DNA of 64,000 nucleotides, from the NCBI GenBank assembly GCA_947034885.2, contig OX344752.2, positions 2,914,001 to 2,978,000 of the forward strand, read 5' to 3'. The notes under the pieces were generated by a model. The model was not told the origin of the DNA. It did not search any database and was given only the letters and a program-made list of their open reading frames with translations. This document shows positions 36,335-48,350 of this stretch, piece by piece; position 1 is the first letter of the stretch, and each line of letters starts with the position of its first letter. This stretch comes from Thuidium tamariscinum. Its lineage: Eukaryota > Streptophyta > Bryopsida > Hypnales > Thuidiaceae. Both the position numbers and the translations under genes were made by a program.

Positions 36335-38779
36335 TCAAATGGTCAATGGAGATGGCACAGCTCGGGTCGCTGACGCATTCATGAACAACCTGCTCATGAA
36401 AGTGTCCTTAGGCTCACAAACAACACTGGAGGGTTCTAGCTTCGGATTCTGGAAAAGTTGCTTCAAAGTGCTGTTGGAGCGCACTTCTGCTGATGGAATC
36501 CTCCCTTGCAACATGGGCCACTTGCTTATCAAGTTTGAGCTAGGCTCAACATCTGTACGCAGCGTTTTTGCAGGAGGTACACCCTCCACCCTACCCCCTT
36601 GGCGCTTGCCAAGAGTGGCTGGGAGTGGTTGCTGCGGGGCTCCAGTCCACTGAGGATTGCCCATCCATGCCCAAGCGGGAGTCCATGTCGAGGTTGCTGG
36701 TGTCGGCCCGGCAGTGGAAGTGTTGTAACTTGTAAGAACTGGAGCGAAACCTTGCGAAACTGGGTGAGCGTGTTTCCCATCCCAGTCCAGATTGTAACCA
36801 TGAGGCCACTCCCCACTGAAGAACCGCACTGAAGGTCCTCCGGTGTTGGCTGCCCACTCGCCGACCGTGTCTGAAGTTGCCCCTCGCTGCTGCTGCAACA
36901 TGGAAGCTTCTTGCACTTGCTCACTCCGTGGTGATCTGCTGCAATCCTTGTCGACACCAATTCCTGCAGGAAGGCATACTAGCCTCTGCCCTCGCAGCGT
37001 GGATGCTGTGTCCGAGCTTCCCACTGCACTCAATTCTGTACCTGCACCACATGATCTCTTTCTTAGATATTGTTTCCTTGTTATATCAACTTATATACCA
37101 TAGAAAGTCTATCTAACAAATTCACCAGGTAGTCTAAGATAGAGGATGCAAAAAACGCAAGGAACCTGATCCTGTCTCCCACACCGTCCCCTGTTACCAA
37201 CAGCAACTCATCTCTTCTAATACACTCATGTAAACTTCAATTAGCAAGTTTCGAATAAGCACGACTTGGAAATGTAATATCTGCTCGCCCCTTTCCTAGT
37301 GGTCTACAACCTCGACTTCAAGTGACTGCATGAGACATCATCATCCATTGCGTGAGAAAATTTTGACATCAAGAGAGTTTCGCTCTCGTGGTCACCAAAG
37401 AGTATCCTCCACTTGACAAGGATATGACGCTAGCAGACTCGAAATCAACAGGAGTTACGGCTAGGTGGAAATAACATACCTGGGGTGGTGAAGCCTTGGC
37501 TGCATGAATTGAACGATTGGAAAGGAAGGCGTCCATTCTGGTAAAGCGAGTACGGCGCGATCCCACTCTCAGGGCCAAAAGGCGAGGAGCTCCCCGGGCT
37601 CTGCATTGGAGAGCCTTGCCCAGGCAATCGTTTGGGATGCGAGACCTTGGGTTTGGGAGAGCCCAGGCCACAAGAGAATTCGCCAGAGTCGAGTTGGAAT
37701 GAGGAGCCGTTCTGAGATGCTTCGTTCTCCTTTTGCTGCTGCAAGTTACCCGTCTTGTTCTTCCGTCGCCCAGCCCCCACAGGCACATTACGCAACGTCC
37801 CGCCGGCCGTCCAATAGCGCTGGCAGTTCTTACAGAAGTGCCGCGGCTGGTTGACGTTGTAATTGTTGTAGTAACAGAACTTAGTGTCCTGGCTGTGACA
37901 GCGGGGACACGCAACCACCTTGTCCGGTTTTCTGCCATCACTGTTACCCGAGGGGGAGTCTCGCTGTTCATCGGACTGCCCTCCCTCACTGTCATCACAG
38001 AGGAGCGGCTGATTCTGCTGCTGCTGCTGGGCTCCTCCTGGAGCAGCCCCACAAGACTCTGTGTTCTTGAAAAGTTGCAAGAATTCGTCTGCGCTGCTAC
38101 TTCTGGCACAGACGAGCTTCTCGCTTACAATTTTGTTCTCAGCCCCGCGGTGCATATTGTCGCCGCCATCCTGAAATCAACACAGCATCCATCATGGCCA
38201 TATCCAGGAACTCGCACAAGCCCATCAAGATTCCTAACACGTTACCACGGCCCATACAGGTCACATACAGGCAACCATGGGAACCCCCCGAAAGAGAAAC
38301 ATGGGAAGACTAAAATTACATCAGCATATTCTCACACTTGACGAGTGTTACACTCGAACCTCTTCCTCATCCGGTATCAAAACTCCATATGGCACTCGAC
38401 ATTCTCTAATATGACATATCACGTACGCTTGCCAAACTGTCATCGCCTGTAGCACAAACTTCACTATGTCCTAGGTAAAAAGTCTTCAGTATGTAGAGTA
38501 CATGCAAACGAGGGACAGAAGCTTGTAAACCCTACCTACATGCAACACAAGACACACAATGCAAAGACCCACACACCGGACTTGCTTACATACACTGAAT
38601 CGTCATCTCACATACGAAGCTCTCAGATGGCGAGAGAGAGATAGACAGTACATCATACGTACCTGGCTGGATGGCGGGGACACACTCTTCGGGATGAGAA
38701 CTCCTGCATCGGCACCTGCCCCAGTGTGACTCGGAGTCGCACTTAAGATTCGTCCAAAAAGTTTGATCTGGGGATCCAT
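36335..38779 (-). CDS. CDF: CDF-type Dof zinc finger transcription factor
   Basis: Nuclear DNA-binding protein recognising AAAG; in flowering plants CYCLING DOF FACTORs repress CONSTANS/FT and are degraded through FKF1-GI. Three coding exons, complement 38779-38663, 38170-37480 and 37041-36335, with phase 0 and phase 1 introns, give 504 aa. Exon 1 encodes only 39 residues, including [10 protein letters not shown], the N-terminal CDF signature (IKLFG) not found in other Dof groups. The Dof finger [25 protein letters not shown] has Cys127, Cys130, Cys152 and Cys155, followed by a basic tail (GAGRRKNK). The C-terminal part has WAWMGNPQW (about 393-401) and [12 protein letters not shown] (about 425-436), resembling the WNPAQW and VPKTLRIDDP segments of angiosperm CDFs, although diverged. 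The nearest Met before IKLFGR was chosen; an in-frame ATG at 38836 would add 19 residues. Confidence 0.93.
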
Positions 38780-40200
38780 AGCTGCCTGTCGGCAACCTGG
38801 TTCTTCACCCAGTGCTTTCCACTCAAGGTTCGGCATGAGTGCTCTACCACTTCCAGAGCACAGTCTCCGATACCACAGAAATCCAAACTACGATTTCTGT
38901 CAACTACGCAAACGGTTCCGCCCACAACTCTGGATTCGCTGAAGGAAGTAGCAAACCTTCGCGTCTGTCACAGAGTATGTGTCGGACCACACCTAAACTT
39001 ACGATGATTTGAACAAAACAACAATCGCAATCCTCTCAGTTCGTCAGTTGCGTTGGAGAATCACCGCCTGTGAAGCTCCGGAACCCGCAATAAGACCAAA
39101 GTCGTTTAATGAGAAGAAAAACTGGAGGATGCGCACATCAGCAAATGTGGAGCTCTCGCTTCAACGGATGCAAGCGAGATTCCGCACGAGCCCTACGAGA
39201 TTGCTGAGAGCTACTGCTGCTGCTGCTGCTCCTGTGAGCTTCATGTCAACGTCGAATGCCTGCAACCGATTCTTGGCGATGCCAACTCGCAATTTATTCT
39301 CAGTCCCCAGGCACAAGCACACATACAGCGGCGAACGTCCTGTTCAAACCAATCGAAACAGAAACTCCAGCTTCGAGATCACCAGCCACACACCCTAACC
39401 AGCCGTGGATTTTGCAAACAACCAAAAGCTCACGCTAACAACAACGCCGAGGACCATCACTCAACCTCCTCGCCAACGAGTAACCAATCCCCGCCGCTGC
39501 CAAATTCACCGCCTCCAGATCAGAATCCACGATTGCAACTGGCGGCGCGACATTCGCAGCTTCCTCAAACAACCCGCACACCACAATTTGCGCTCCAATC
39601 GCGTCTACACTCGACCTCCTCAACTCCAGCCACACCAACTACACTCAAACGAACTCCACCGACCTCCCGAATTCCGTCCTCACGAGATCAAAAACCAAAA
39701 CACACACAAAAACAACACACAAGACAACACGGGAAACTCTCAAGAAACGAAACAAACAGAGGATTAACAGCGCTGCTTGAGGCGCTCGGCAGGCCAAGAA
39801 GTCCACAACTGCGAGGAGATGTGCCACTTGGTGGCCATTACGGAAACGAACAACTCCCCCCACCCGAACACAAAATAAACCGACACCACAAACAACGAAG
39901 AACGGAAACCAAAATCTCTCACTGCAAACTCTCACACTGCAACCTCCATTTTCCGACGATCTTCCCACTACAGTACTGAACTGAATCCCTTCGTCGAGCC
40001 TCTGTACAGACTAACTGCGAGAAGCTTTCGATCCAGGATCCCTGGGAGCACATACAGGCGAGAGTCCAGGCACCTCGTCACTAAGTGGAATCGAAACCCT
40101 CGTCACTGAGTGGGGGGCGGAAGACGGGAAAGAAGGCGGAAGAAGGAAGGAAGCAAAGGGGGGGAGGGATGGACGTCATTCGTGCGTGTGGATGAAATTC
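38780..40200 (-). promoter_or_regulatory. 5' leader and promoter region of the CDF gene
   Basis: GC-rich to mixed DNA upstream of the CDF start. No plausible protein frame of its own: several overlapping frames on both strands (39009-39979) are low-complexity Pro/Thr/Arg translations. A long 5' UTR is likely. 39885-40000 contains CACTGCAAACTCTCACACTG-like direct repeats. Transcription start not placed. Confidence 0.45.
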
Positions 40201-40219
40201 GCGTATATGCTCGGGAAGT

Positions 40220-40460
40220 AGATGAGGGTGGCTGAGGTGGACATGGATGAAATGTGGCGATGTGGATGAGGGGAGGATGAAGCGGATATGGATGAAACGT
40301 GACGCGGATGAGGGGTGGATAAAGTGTACATGGATGAAAATATGGTGGAGACTGGAGACTACGATGGGGTGGGTATGGATGAAATGTGGTGGGGATGACT
40401 CGGAGATGGATGAGGTGGGCCCTGTATGGATGAACTGTGGCGGGAATGGATGAGGACGGA
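40220..40460. repeat. TGGATGA minisatellite
   Basis: At least a dozen imperfect units around GTGGATGA and ATGGATGAAATGTGG across about 240 bp, upstream of the CDF gene. The open frame 40247-40453 is only a translation of this repeat. Confidence 0.8.
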
Positions 40461-40470
40461 TGGAGGGAGC

Positions 40471-40490
40471 CGTCCGTCCGTCCGTCCGTC
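40471..40490. repeat. (CGTC)n microsatellite
   Basis: Five CGTC/CCGT units directly after the minisatellite. Confidence 0.85.
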
Positions 40491-41190
40491 TTTCTTGCCT
40501 TGTGGGGGGATAAGACTGAAATCTCTCTCCCAGGGCTTGGAGGTAGGCCCCCTCCTCGTAAGTTGTGGTTGTTCCCCGCGCGGTTCCCGAGTGCGCCTTC
40601 AGTTGCCCTCAGTCCCGTCCAGTCCAGTCCTCCAGTCCTGGAGCCTTCTCAGTTGCTGGCCTGCCTGCAGTGCTGCTGCTGGCTGCTGCTGGCTGCTGGC
40701 TGCAGGCGCGGTGGTTCCGTCCGTCTCCGTCTGGTTCTGGGCCTCTGGGTGCGTGGGCTTTGGTTATTATTTGGTTCCCAATCTTGCGTGGTGTGCGCAG
40801 GCTTTTGGGCAGGCCCTCAGGGCTCCATAGTATCTGCTGTTGGGTGCGGTGCCAAGCCAAGGGCCTTTTCCGCAGTCCCCCAGACCCCAGTCGCGCTGCC
40901 ACTGAGTGGGCGATCCGGCCGCTTTTGGCTGGCCCCGGACAGGCGGGGCGAGTTACCCGCCTGCCTGGGAGGAGAGGAGGAATTGAGGACTATTCAGTTG
41001 GGGAGGGGAGGGGAGGACGGGCGGGACAAGGACACAACCCAACTTTATCCACCGAGTTCTCGAGGGGACGGACGAACTCTACCACCAGGGACTGAGGCCC
41101 TTTTGAGGTCGGGGGAACCGACGGGCCCGCAGGGACGGAGGATCGACGGCCCCTTCTTCAGTTGCCACGTCAAAGTCAAAAGGTAAATGT
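40491..41190. other. GC-rich patch without a recognised gene
   Basis: Strongly GC-rich with CTGCTGG repeats (40660-40710) and CCAGTCC repeats. All three forward frames are open for long stretches, which reflects base composition; the translations are rich in Pro, Ser, Gly and Arg with no domain. It could be a distal promoter, a noncoding first exon or a remnant of a CpG-rich transcript. Confidence 0.45.
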
Positions 41191-41208
41191 AAAATCGGGC
41201 AGGTAAAT

Positions 41209-41443
41209 CCTACCATCCAAGGTGGGCCCAGCAGGGGAGATTTATCTCAGGAAAACAGACGAGTTTTTTATTTTCTGCAAATAATTCTTTTTGCAAATTC
41301 TGAATTCATGTTTGCAATCAGACACCCCTAATTAGCGAGGGATGTTTTGGAGCATACCCTAAACTTTGCACAAAATAGGAAGGGGGCACTTTTATCTCGG
41401 AGAACTCAAAATTTATCTTGTAGGGCCCACCTTTGATGGTAGG
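41209..41443. mobile_element. MITE, core family 'TTGATTGCAAATATGAATTC', GGGCCCA-type ends
   Basis: 235 bp. Left end CCTACCATCCAAGGTGGGCC followed by CAGCAGG; right end the near-complement, ending GATGGTAGG. The core appears in reverse at about 41290-41325 (GCAAATTCTGAATTCATGTT). Belongs with 34459-34701. Confidence 0.75.
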
Positions 41444-42577
41444 TGCCCTACAACATCTTGCCAAAATTTGCCTCTTATAATATTTTGTGCCATATAAATT
41501 TGGTTGCTTCTTTAGCTCCCATAGCTAATTTAGAGCCTCTAATTGCAAGTATGAATTCAGAATAGGATATGCAATTTTTACCATGCACGGAAAGCAAAAA
41601 AATTTAGTGTTTTTCCTTTGGAACGAGTGAAGGAGTGAATTCCGCCTTGCCCCTTTTTAACCCACCCTTTGAACACATCTAGGTGTAACACTAATAATCA
41701 ATTTGGAAAACTTGAATTCAAAATGGCAATCAGAGAGTCCTATTTTGGTGATAGGACACAAAGCAATGCTTAATTATACTATGCAAGATATAATCAGTTT
41801 ATACATTTTTATTGTCCTTGGGCAATTTGGAGAATTGTTCTCCTAGAATCACATTTGAAGAGGGACACTTGAAAAGAAAAAAAAGGGGCTCAGAGACTAC
41901 TACACAACAATTTAGAGCATGGTTTCTACAATGCACATAGGCACCAACTTAATACCCATTGGACCTTAGAAAATGCACATTCGTAATTTTGAGATGAAAG
42001 TGAGATTGTCGATCATAAACATAATGTGACTTCAAGGTATCCCAAACTTGATGCATTAGACAAGGCTCACACTTCCATTGCATATTGGCAATAAGATAGC
42101 ACATATGTTTGAATAAATAGGATATTTGAGTAGTGATGCTCTATGAGGTTCTTTCTACTATATAAATGATGACTTTTTGTATTATCTATACTAATTGAAT
42201 TTTTCATATTGATGAAGAATTTTGACAAGAGCATAGGTATCAATAACATTCAAAGAGGAGGAGCTCTGTAAACATAGTTGGTTAAAAGAATTATAGAGAC
42301 TAAAAACTTATAGTATTTCAAACTTAAAGATCATTCATCCAAATAACACTAATTATTATTATTTGTAAAATAGTTTTTCTTGATCTTGATACTCTAATTG
42401 TTTGTAGATGATTCCACCAAACAACGATAAACACATGCAGGTGATCTTGGGTAGGTGCCTATGAAGTCATTTTTCAACAAATGTTCTTCAAATTTTGACA
42501 CAAGGTGTATGTATACCTCCTAAATGGGAATATAACTTTTTTTCTCAATCAAGAGCCCGAATCAAAGCTATATTGCT

Positions 42578-43295
42578 GGATTGTTGCAAGGAACACTTGT
42601 CCTAATTGGGTGTCCCCTAGGCCTTAGATAGGTGGTTTTTTGGTCATAACTTTAGCATAGTATGTCCATTTTCTATGAAATTTTGAAATAAATGTATATC
42701 CAATAATTGTGGATGTTGCATAGTTTTTGAAATTTTAATATATTTGTTTGCTATTTTTAAATTGTTCTCAATTAGATGTCTACTTTAGCCATTTAGAGGG
42801 GTTTTAGTACTATTTCCAACCCTAAATTGAAAATTTGAATATGAAGACTTCTATTATAGTTACACAAGTTTGTGAAGAGATTTTCTAAAAATAATAAAGT
42901 ATCCACCTTCCACATGTGCTCTAAGTGCACTACCGAGGTGCATTTGTATAGAACACAAAATATTTTTCTTGAAGATGAAAATGGGCAAGAAGAAGTACCT
43001 TCAAATTTTAAAAAATTGATTATCTTAATGAATTTTTTTGAGTTTTTTTATTATTTAAAAAAAATCAAATTCCAAACTATCTATTTTCTTGCATTCCTCA
43101 TTACTATTTGAGAGGGTATAACTTTTAGATATAAAATTTTCTAAATTAGAATTTTCACCCATAAACTATGTAGAGTTCTTTACAAATTATACATATTTTA
43201 TTTTATTTTTAAAAAATTTACTCCAAAAGTCACAGTACTATAGTATTTAGACCATTTTGAGCCAAAAATGTTAAGTGTTTCTTGTAATCACCTTG
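42578..43295. mobile_element. possible diverged relative of the 29075-29797 element
   Basis: TGTTGCAAGGAACACTTGTC near 42582 and the complement of GTGATTACAAGAAACACTTA near 43275-43295 form imperfect inverted ends. They resemble the 19-bp ends of the 723-bp element, and the distance is about the same (718 bp). Ends are approximate. Confidence 0.4.
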
Positions 43296-43879
43296 CCCTA
43301 AATTTTTCAAGTAGCTCAAGCAACTTCAAATAGGATGAGTAAAACTACTCTTTTATTATTGAAATTTTGCAAGTGTGCAACTTACATGATACAAGATGCA
43401 AATGTCAATGAAAATAACCATGTATAGTGTAAAATATCACTCTAGGATGAGCTAAAGAGTCTATTGACCTTACACAAAAATTGTTATATATAGGATAAAA
43501 GTGCAAATATTCATCTTTAAAATTTTGTATAAAAAGAAAAGTTCTTGTATAATAGTTTGACTTTCAATGAGTTCTCCTTGAAGGAGGGCACCTCTAAAGT
43601 CCTAAGGTTTTCTTCCACCAAAATATAATCAAAATTTTCATCTAGAATATTATATCATAAATCCATAGAATATTATATCATTGAATTTTCTTGCCAATTT
43701 TCCATCAAAAACTTACTTTAAATTTCTATTGTAAAAGAAAAGCTCCACATATACATTGGGGTGGTAGGACATAGAACAACCTATATGGGACATGATATAA
43801 ACTTTGACTTAGAAGTAGTAGTTTTTCAACCACTCATAGTGAAGTTTAATGAAAGTAAGAATTGTGTTGAAACTAAAAT

Positions 43880-44055
43880 TTCAAACCTCATTTATGCATA
43901 GTAAAATAACTTATTGCAAAAAAATTTGAACTAAAAAAAGTTGCTAATTCAAGTTAAGTTTCATCTCCAAAAATCCGTTTGAGATTTTGAGCCTCCACTC
44001 AAAAGTTATGGACAAATTTCAAAGAGAAATTGGAAGGAGATTTTTCTTGACATTT
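43880..44055 (+). repeat. dispersed repeat, first copy at 27730-27905
   Basis: Carries the same AACCTCATTTATGCATAGTA, AAAATCCGTTTGAGATTTTG and AAAGTTATGGACAAATTT blocks in the same order as the copy at 27730-27905. Confidence 0.55.
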
Positions 44056-44711
44056 TCATAAATTAAAAAAACAAAACAAAACAACTCCATTCTGTCAGTT
44101 TCTTCACATAATGAAGAATGTATTGTTAAAAAGAAATCTTTATTTGTCCTTGCACACAAATCCAAAAGGGGATTGATATTATAAGCCACCTCAGTTAAAG
44201 GTCGGCTACACTATTAATGGGCGTGTTCTTTTGATCATGAAAGACGACTGGAGCTGGGTCTTTGTGCCTCTCAATTGGATAGAAAAAAGAAAAAGAAAAA
44301 TACACTTTAAAAAGAAAAAGAAATCACTGGGTCCTCGACTGGTGGCTCTGAAGTGGAGACGAGGAACCGGGTACACTGTTTGACCCACGTGAATAAAGAA
44401 GGCTGGTGGAGGCGGTGCTCTTCAGACGATGCCACGTGGGCGTTGGTCGTTCATGACTCTCCGTCTCCGTTGGCTTCGAAAAAGGGTACGTTAGGGATTT
44501 TTTGGGTAAAAGATTACATTTTTGCCAATCATTTTGGTGATATTCTTCTAGAATTTTGCAAGGATACAGATAATGTTTATCAATGAGATAGGGTCTCTTT
44601 TGCATTTTTGAAAAGGGTATGAACAATAATGTGTAAGATGTATATTCAACCAATCATGATTTTTGAATTAAGTCAATTTTAAAAATCTTATACTGGAGTA
44701 GTTGTTTTCTA

Positions 44712-44793
44712 TTCCCTTTGTTTCAAAATAAATTTGCAGTTTCTACTAGGGAATTGTGAAAGTACTATGGATTTATTTTGAAATAAAGGAAGT
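44712..44793. mobile_element. 82-bp Stowaway-like MITE
   Basis: TTCCCTTTGTTTCAAAATAA at the left and ATTTATTTTGAAATAAAGGA at the right are near-complements, flanked by TA on both sides. This matches the general look of plant Stowaway elements (CTCCCTCCGTTTCAAAATA-type ends) in shortened form. Confidence 0.5.
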
Positions 44794-46528
44794 TAGATTT
44801 TTATGATTATTTTCCCTCTCCAAAAATCATAAGAAATCATATAAATATATTTAAACCAACAAAATCAGACATATATGCACGAAATTATATAAATTATATC
44901 AAAATGTATTGTCAATAATATGAATATTGTTTATAAATGTATTATCGTGTTGATTTTGGAAATACTTATTTTGATCTATTCTTTGATTATAAAGATAAGC
45001 GACCAAATATTATTATTATTATCATTAATTTTAGAACTATAAAAAATCTTTCATTAAAGTGCAAGTAAGCTAGAATATAATCATGGAAGTTCAAGCCTAT
45101 AAACCAAATCTAATGTATAGATATATCAAACAAGATTCAAATTAAAATATATGTGGAAAAGATTTCTTATTGGGTAGTAAGCTTGACCAATTTGCTTCCA
45201 TTATTTTTGGTTCATCCTCCTTCTTCATTCTCATACATTCTACATCAATTATTATAATATTATAAATTAAAAAATATATCAACATCAATAAATTAAAAAA
45301 TATTTTTTTACACGTAAAAAACATACAAATTTTCAATGAATTATACAAAGGATAAGTTTAGTTTACCTCTTGAGCGTGAAGACTCATATTTAGAATTGAT
45401 GAATTTGGAAAAATCATCGTATTGTACCATTTGGAAGAATATTTTGGAATCAAGATGCAAATAAAAGTTGTAGAGTTTGAATTTTAGATTTTATCCATAT
45501 ATTTAGGTTCACCAATGCTATCATCAATATTATTTTGTAAATTTTGAAAGCAAAAATTCTTAATTCCTTCTAAATTCAATTATGAGCAAAATATTGTAAT
45601 GTTTTGAGTAAATTTTTTTAAAAGGGATTTCAAATGAGGTTTTCTTAACATGGTGATTTTTTGTAATTTTTGTATTATTTGATTCTATGACCTCATTTTT
45701 ACAATTCTTGGTTTGAACTAGAATGAATGCAATTTTTGCTTAGTCAACCACTTGAAACACTTGCACATTTATAATTTTACAAAAATATATATTGTAGTAT
45801 CACCAAATCCAATGCTTGGATAAGACAACAACTTCAAAAAGTATCTCTAAAAATTAGGATGACTTTAACCGAGTTGTAATCAAAAAGAAATTTGATTTTC
45901 ATTTTATTTATCATCCACCTTGCACTTTGGGGTTAATAGTAGTAATTTAACCAAATACCATAGCTAAAGGGATTTGGCTGTGGAAATAACATGGTAAATA
46001 TTTCACAAATTTTCACATTATATATTATTGTTTCTTGTACCTTAAGAACTTTGTTTTGATACCTTTTTGGTAAAAATGAGGACAATGACAATTCTTCACA
46101 CAATCTATGGAGATTTTTGACATTGATAAACATCACATAATTAGTCTCTTGTAATATATAAATACCATACATATAGGTCAGTTTCAAAAATAACTTGGAA
46201 TTTTTTTGGAAGATGTCAAAGTTTAAAAAACTATTTACAACTATTTCTAGGAATATGAAAAAATTGTTCTTGAGAAAAATTGAAAAAAAAGAACACATCT
46301 ACACATGAATTGAAAGAGTCAATCTAAAATTAAGAGTGTTTTTGTAAAGTGCCCAAAACAAAGAAATTCCTATCTACTTGTCAAATTGTCGAATTGAGAA
46401 AAGTAAAATGTTTGGGCATGAACTTACTGAAAAACAAACCTAAATGTACAGTATATAATTAAAATTTAACTTTGCATTTATGCTACCACGCTAAAAAAGG
46501 TTTGATGGATGATTTGACTTGATTGTAG

Positions 46529-46840
46529 CATTAGAAGGGATTTCAGGGCAATAGGAAATTGCAAGTTTTTTTGAGCTCCCGGATTGTAGGAAAGTACCAC
46601 ATCAACAATGTAATATGGTTGAAAGATTACTAAATCATATTTTTTTTAATTTTTAATTATTTTTTTGGAAAGAAAATATTTTTTAAATTTATTTTTAGGT
46701 TTCTTAACTATTTTTTTAATTTTTAGAAAAAAGATTTGAAAAATTCAGCCAACAAGGATGGTGCACAATTTTTTGATTGTAGAGGAAATGGACTGGGGAA
46801 CAACCCTGAAATAGGTCTAGCCTTCAAATCCCTTCTAATG
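46529..46840. mobile_element. MITE with CATTAGAAGGGATTT ends
   Basis: 312 bp from CATTAGAAGGGATTTCAGGG to the near-complement ending CCCTTCTAATG. The AT-rich middle is followed by a GCACAATTTTTTGATTGTAG segment. A second member is at 54477-54742. No clear target duplication seen. Confidence 0.65.
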
Positions 46841-46974
46841 AAACAAAGAACATACCCTATTGATCCACTAACTAGAGCATTTTGGTGACTACTTTAGTCA
46901 TGGGGTTTTGCATCCTTGTAGGGTGAAATTGAGCAAAATTGAAATTCAAGACAACCTTTAAAAATTGGGATGAG

Positions 46975-47210
46975 GGTGAATTGACCCCCTCATTCTTCCA
47001 ACCAAGGGTAAATGTAAGATAATTTGCCCCCTATTTTACGCCTAATTAATTTTTCATTTCTTGACCTCTTTCTTTCCCCATGTAGGACCCTTGATTTGAA
47101 ATGTGAATATGAAATTTCCAAATTATATCCTCGGTAACAAACCAACAAAAAGTTCCAATGTTTTTTCTGGAGATAAACCGCTTGAAGGGGAATGAGGGGG
47201 TCAATTCACC
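46975..47210. mobile_element. MITE, core family, GGTGAATTGACCCCC-type ends
   Basis: 236 bp. Left end GGTGAATTGACCCCCTCATT, right end its complement ending GGGGGTCAATTCACC at 47210. A diverged core lies at 47090-47120. Confidence 0.7.
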
Positions 47211-47234
47211 AAAGTCTATCTGCCTCGAAAAGGG

Positions 47235-47465
47235 GCAGGGAGAACTGACCCCCTAGCTCAACCACTCAAAATGCTATAATTTTTTATTTTTCACACAAAT
47301 TTTTTTTTGCAAATTTTGAATTCATATTTGCAATCAGAGACCCAAATTAGCTTGGTGTGTGTGATGAAAGTAGGGGAGATCATGGCCCAAACTAGGGGGC
47401 TCTTTGTTTTGATTGCACCTCTGATAAAACATGGTAATGCCCAGCGAGGGGGCCAATCCACCCGG
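47235..47465. mobile_element. MITE, core family, second copy of the GACCCCC-type
   Basis: Left AACTGACCCCCTAGCTCAAC and right GCGAGGGGGCCAATCC form imperfect inverted ends. The core is present in reverse at 47305-47345 (GCAAATTTTGAATTCATATT, then TGCAATCAGAGACCC). It sits almost next to the element at 46975-47210. Ends approximate. Confidence 0.6.
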
Positions 47466-47499
47466 ATCCTCAAAAAGGAGGTTGGAGTTTTCAAACTAC

Positions 47500-47708
47500 T
47501 GTAGTCCTTGTGGAAATCATCCCCTTTTGAAAAATCTAAAGTACTCATTGGAGATCAAACTCCACCTCCTCTTTCTGCAATGAAGACCTCCCGGCCCCTT
47601 TTGGTGCCAAATTTCAAAGATGAGCAATTACACTTCTGTCTTACATGGAAGGATTCTCCATCATCCCTGGGACATAGAGTATCGGCAGCAGCTTTCCAGG
47701 GTTTAACT
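47500..47708 (+). mobile_element. diverged MITE of the TTAACCCTT family
   Basis: Shares the order of blocks of the TTAACCCTT family: an ATTGGAGATCAAACTCC-like segment, TTTGAAAGATGAGCAATTAC-like text, CTTACATGGAAGGATTCTCC, and an end near CCAGGGTTTAAC. More diverged than the others; left end not defined. Confidence 0.4.
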
Positions 47709-47929
47709 ACTATATCTTACCTTACTCCCACTGGTTTCCTCTCATTCATTTCAGTTCCAACAATAATAAAGTGTCCCAGCCTTTGGCAATGGAATTCTGT
47801 TTCCTCTTTTTTTTTAAATTTGAACACTGTTTCCTTTTGTTTCACCCCCCCACAACCCAAAACCAATACTAAACTTTACTCAACCACCCCAGTACGGAGG
47901 CATAATTGAAAAGGCTAAAATTAAAATAA

Positions 47930-48350
47930 AACCCTAAGTTCCACACTATAGAGCCACTAGGGCCGCACCCCAACTCCCCCTGCGCCAGCTGATCCCTCCC
48001 GCCTGCTGAGTGCTGGCTGGCTGGGGCTGCTGCTGCAGGGATTACCAAGAATCTTTGGAGTCGCCCCCGTCGAGATCCCCGGGGGCCCTTTTTCTTTGGC
48101 CCCCAGAAATAACGGCCAGCGGCTCAGATCCAGGGAGGGAGGGAGGACGCCCACCTGAAGTCACGTGGGTGAAATCGCAGGAAATTATCCGCTGGTTCCG
48201 TCGACGCCCCCGGCCCTGCAGCTGAAGCCGAGCAGGGGCTTTCTTCTTCTTTTTTTAATTTCAGTTTTCGGACCAATGGTTAGGTGGCCTTTCTCTCAAG
48301 AAGGAAGGTGTCGAGTTTCCGGATCCCTGCATTTCGAGGACTTGAATTGA
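47930..48350. other. GC-rich patch without a recognised gene
   Basis: GC-rich with CTGGCTGGCTGGGGCTGCTG and related repeats, between AT-rich flanks. No frame with a domain or supported splice sites. Similar in character to 40491-41190 and 61000-61800. Confidence 0.35.

Larger units (their letters stand above)
41444..46528. other. AT-rich intergenic DNA with repeat fragments
   Basis: No gene. Includes a further core-like segment at about 41538-41575 (AATTGCAAGTATGAATTCAG), the possible element at 42578-43295, the dispersed repeat at 43880-44055 and a short MITE at 44712-44793. Frames at 44324-44653 and 45933-46298 have no recognisable features. Confidence 0.45.

Noticed and set aside
36318-38341. 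Plus-strand open frames opposite the CDF gene (for example 37733-38341, 202 codons).
   Set aside because: They are shadows of the minus-strand coding exons and run through CDF introns.
39009-39979. Plus-strand frames of 120-148 codons upstream of the CDF gene.
   Set aside because: Low-complexity Thr/Pro/Arg/Asn translations in two overlapping frames; probably 5' leader/promoter DNA.
40426-41186. Long overlapping open frames of up to 249 codons on the plus strand.
   Set aside because: All three frames are open together, driven by GC content and CTG/CCAGTCC repeats; no domain, no consistent splice pattern.
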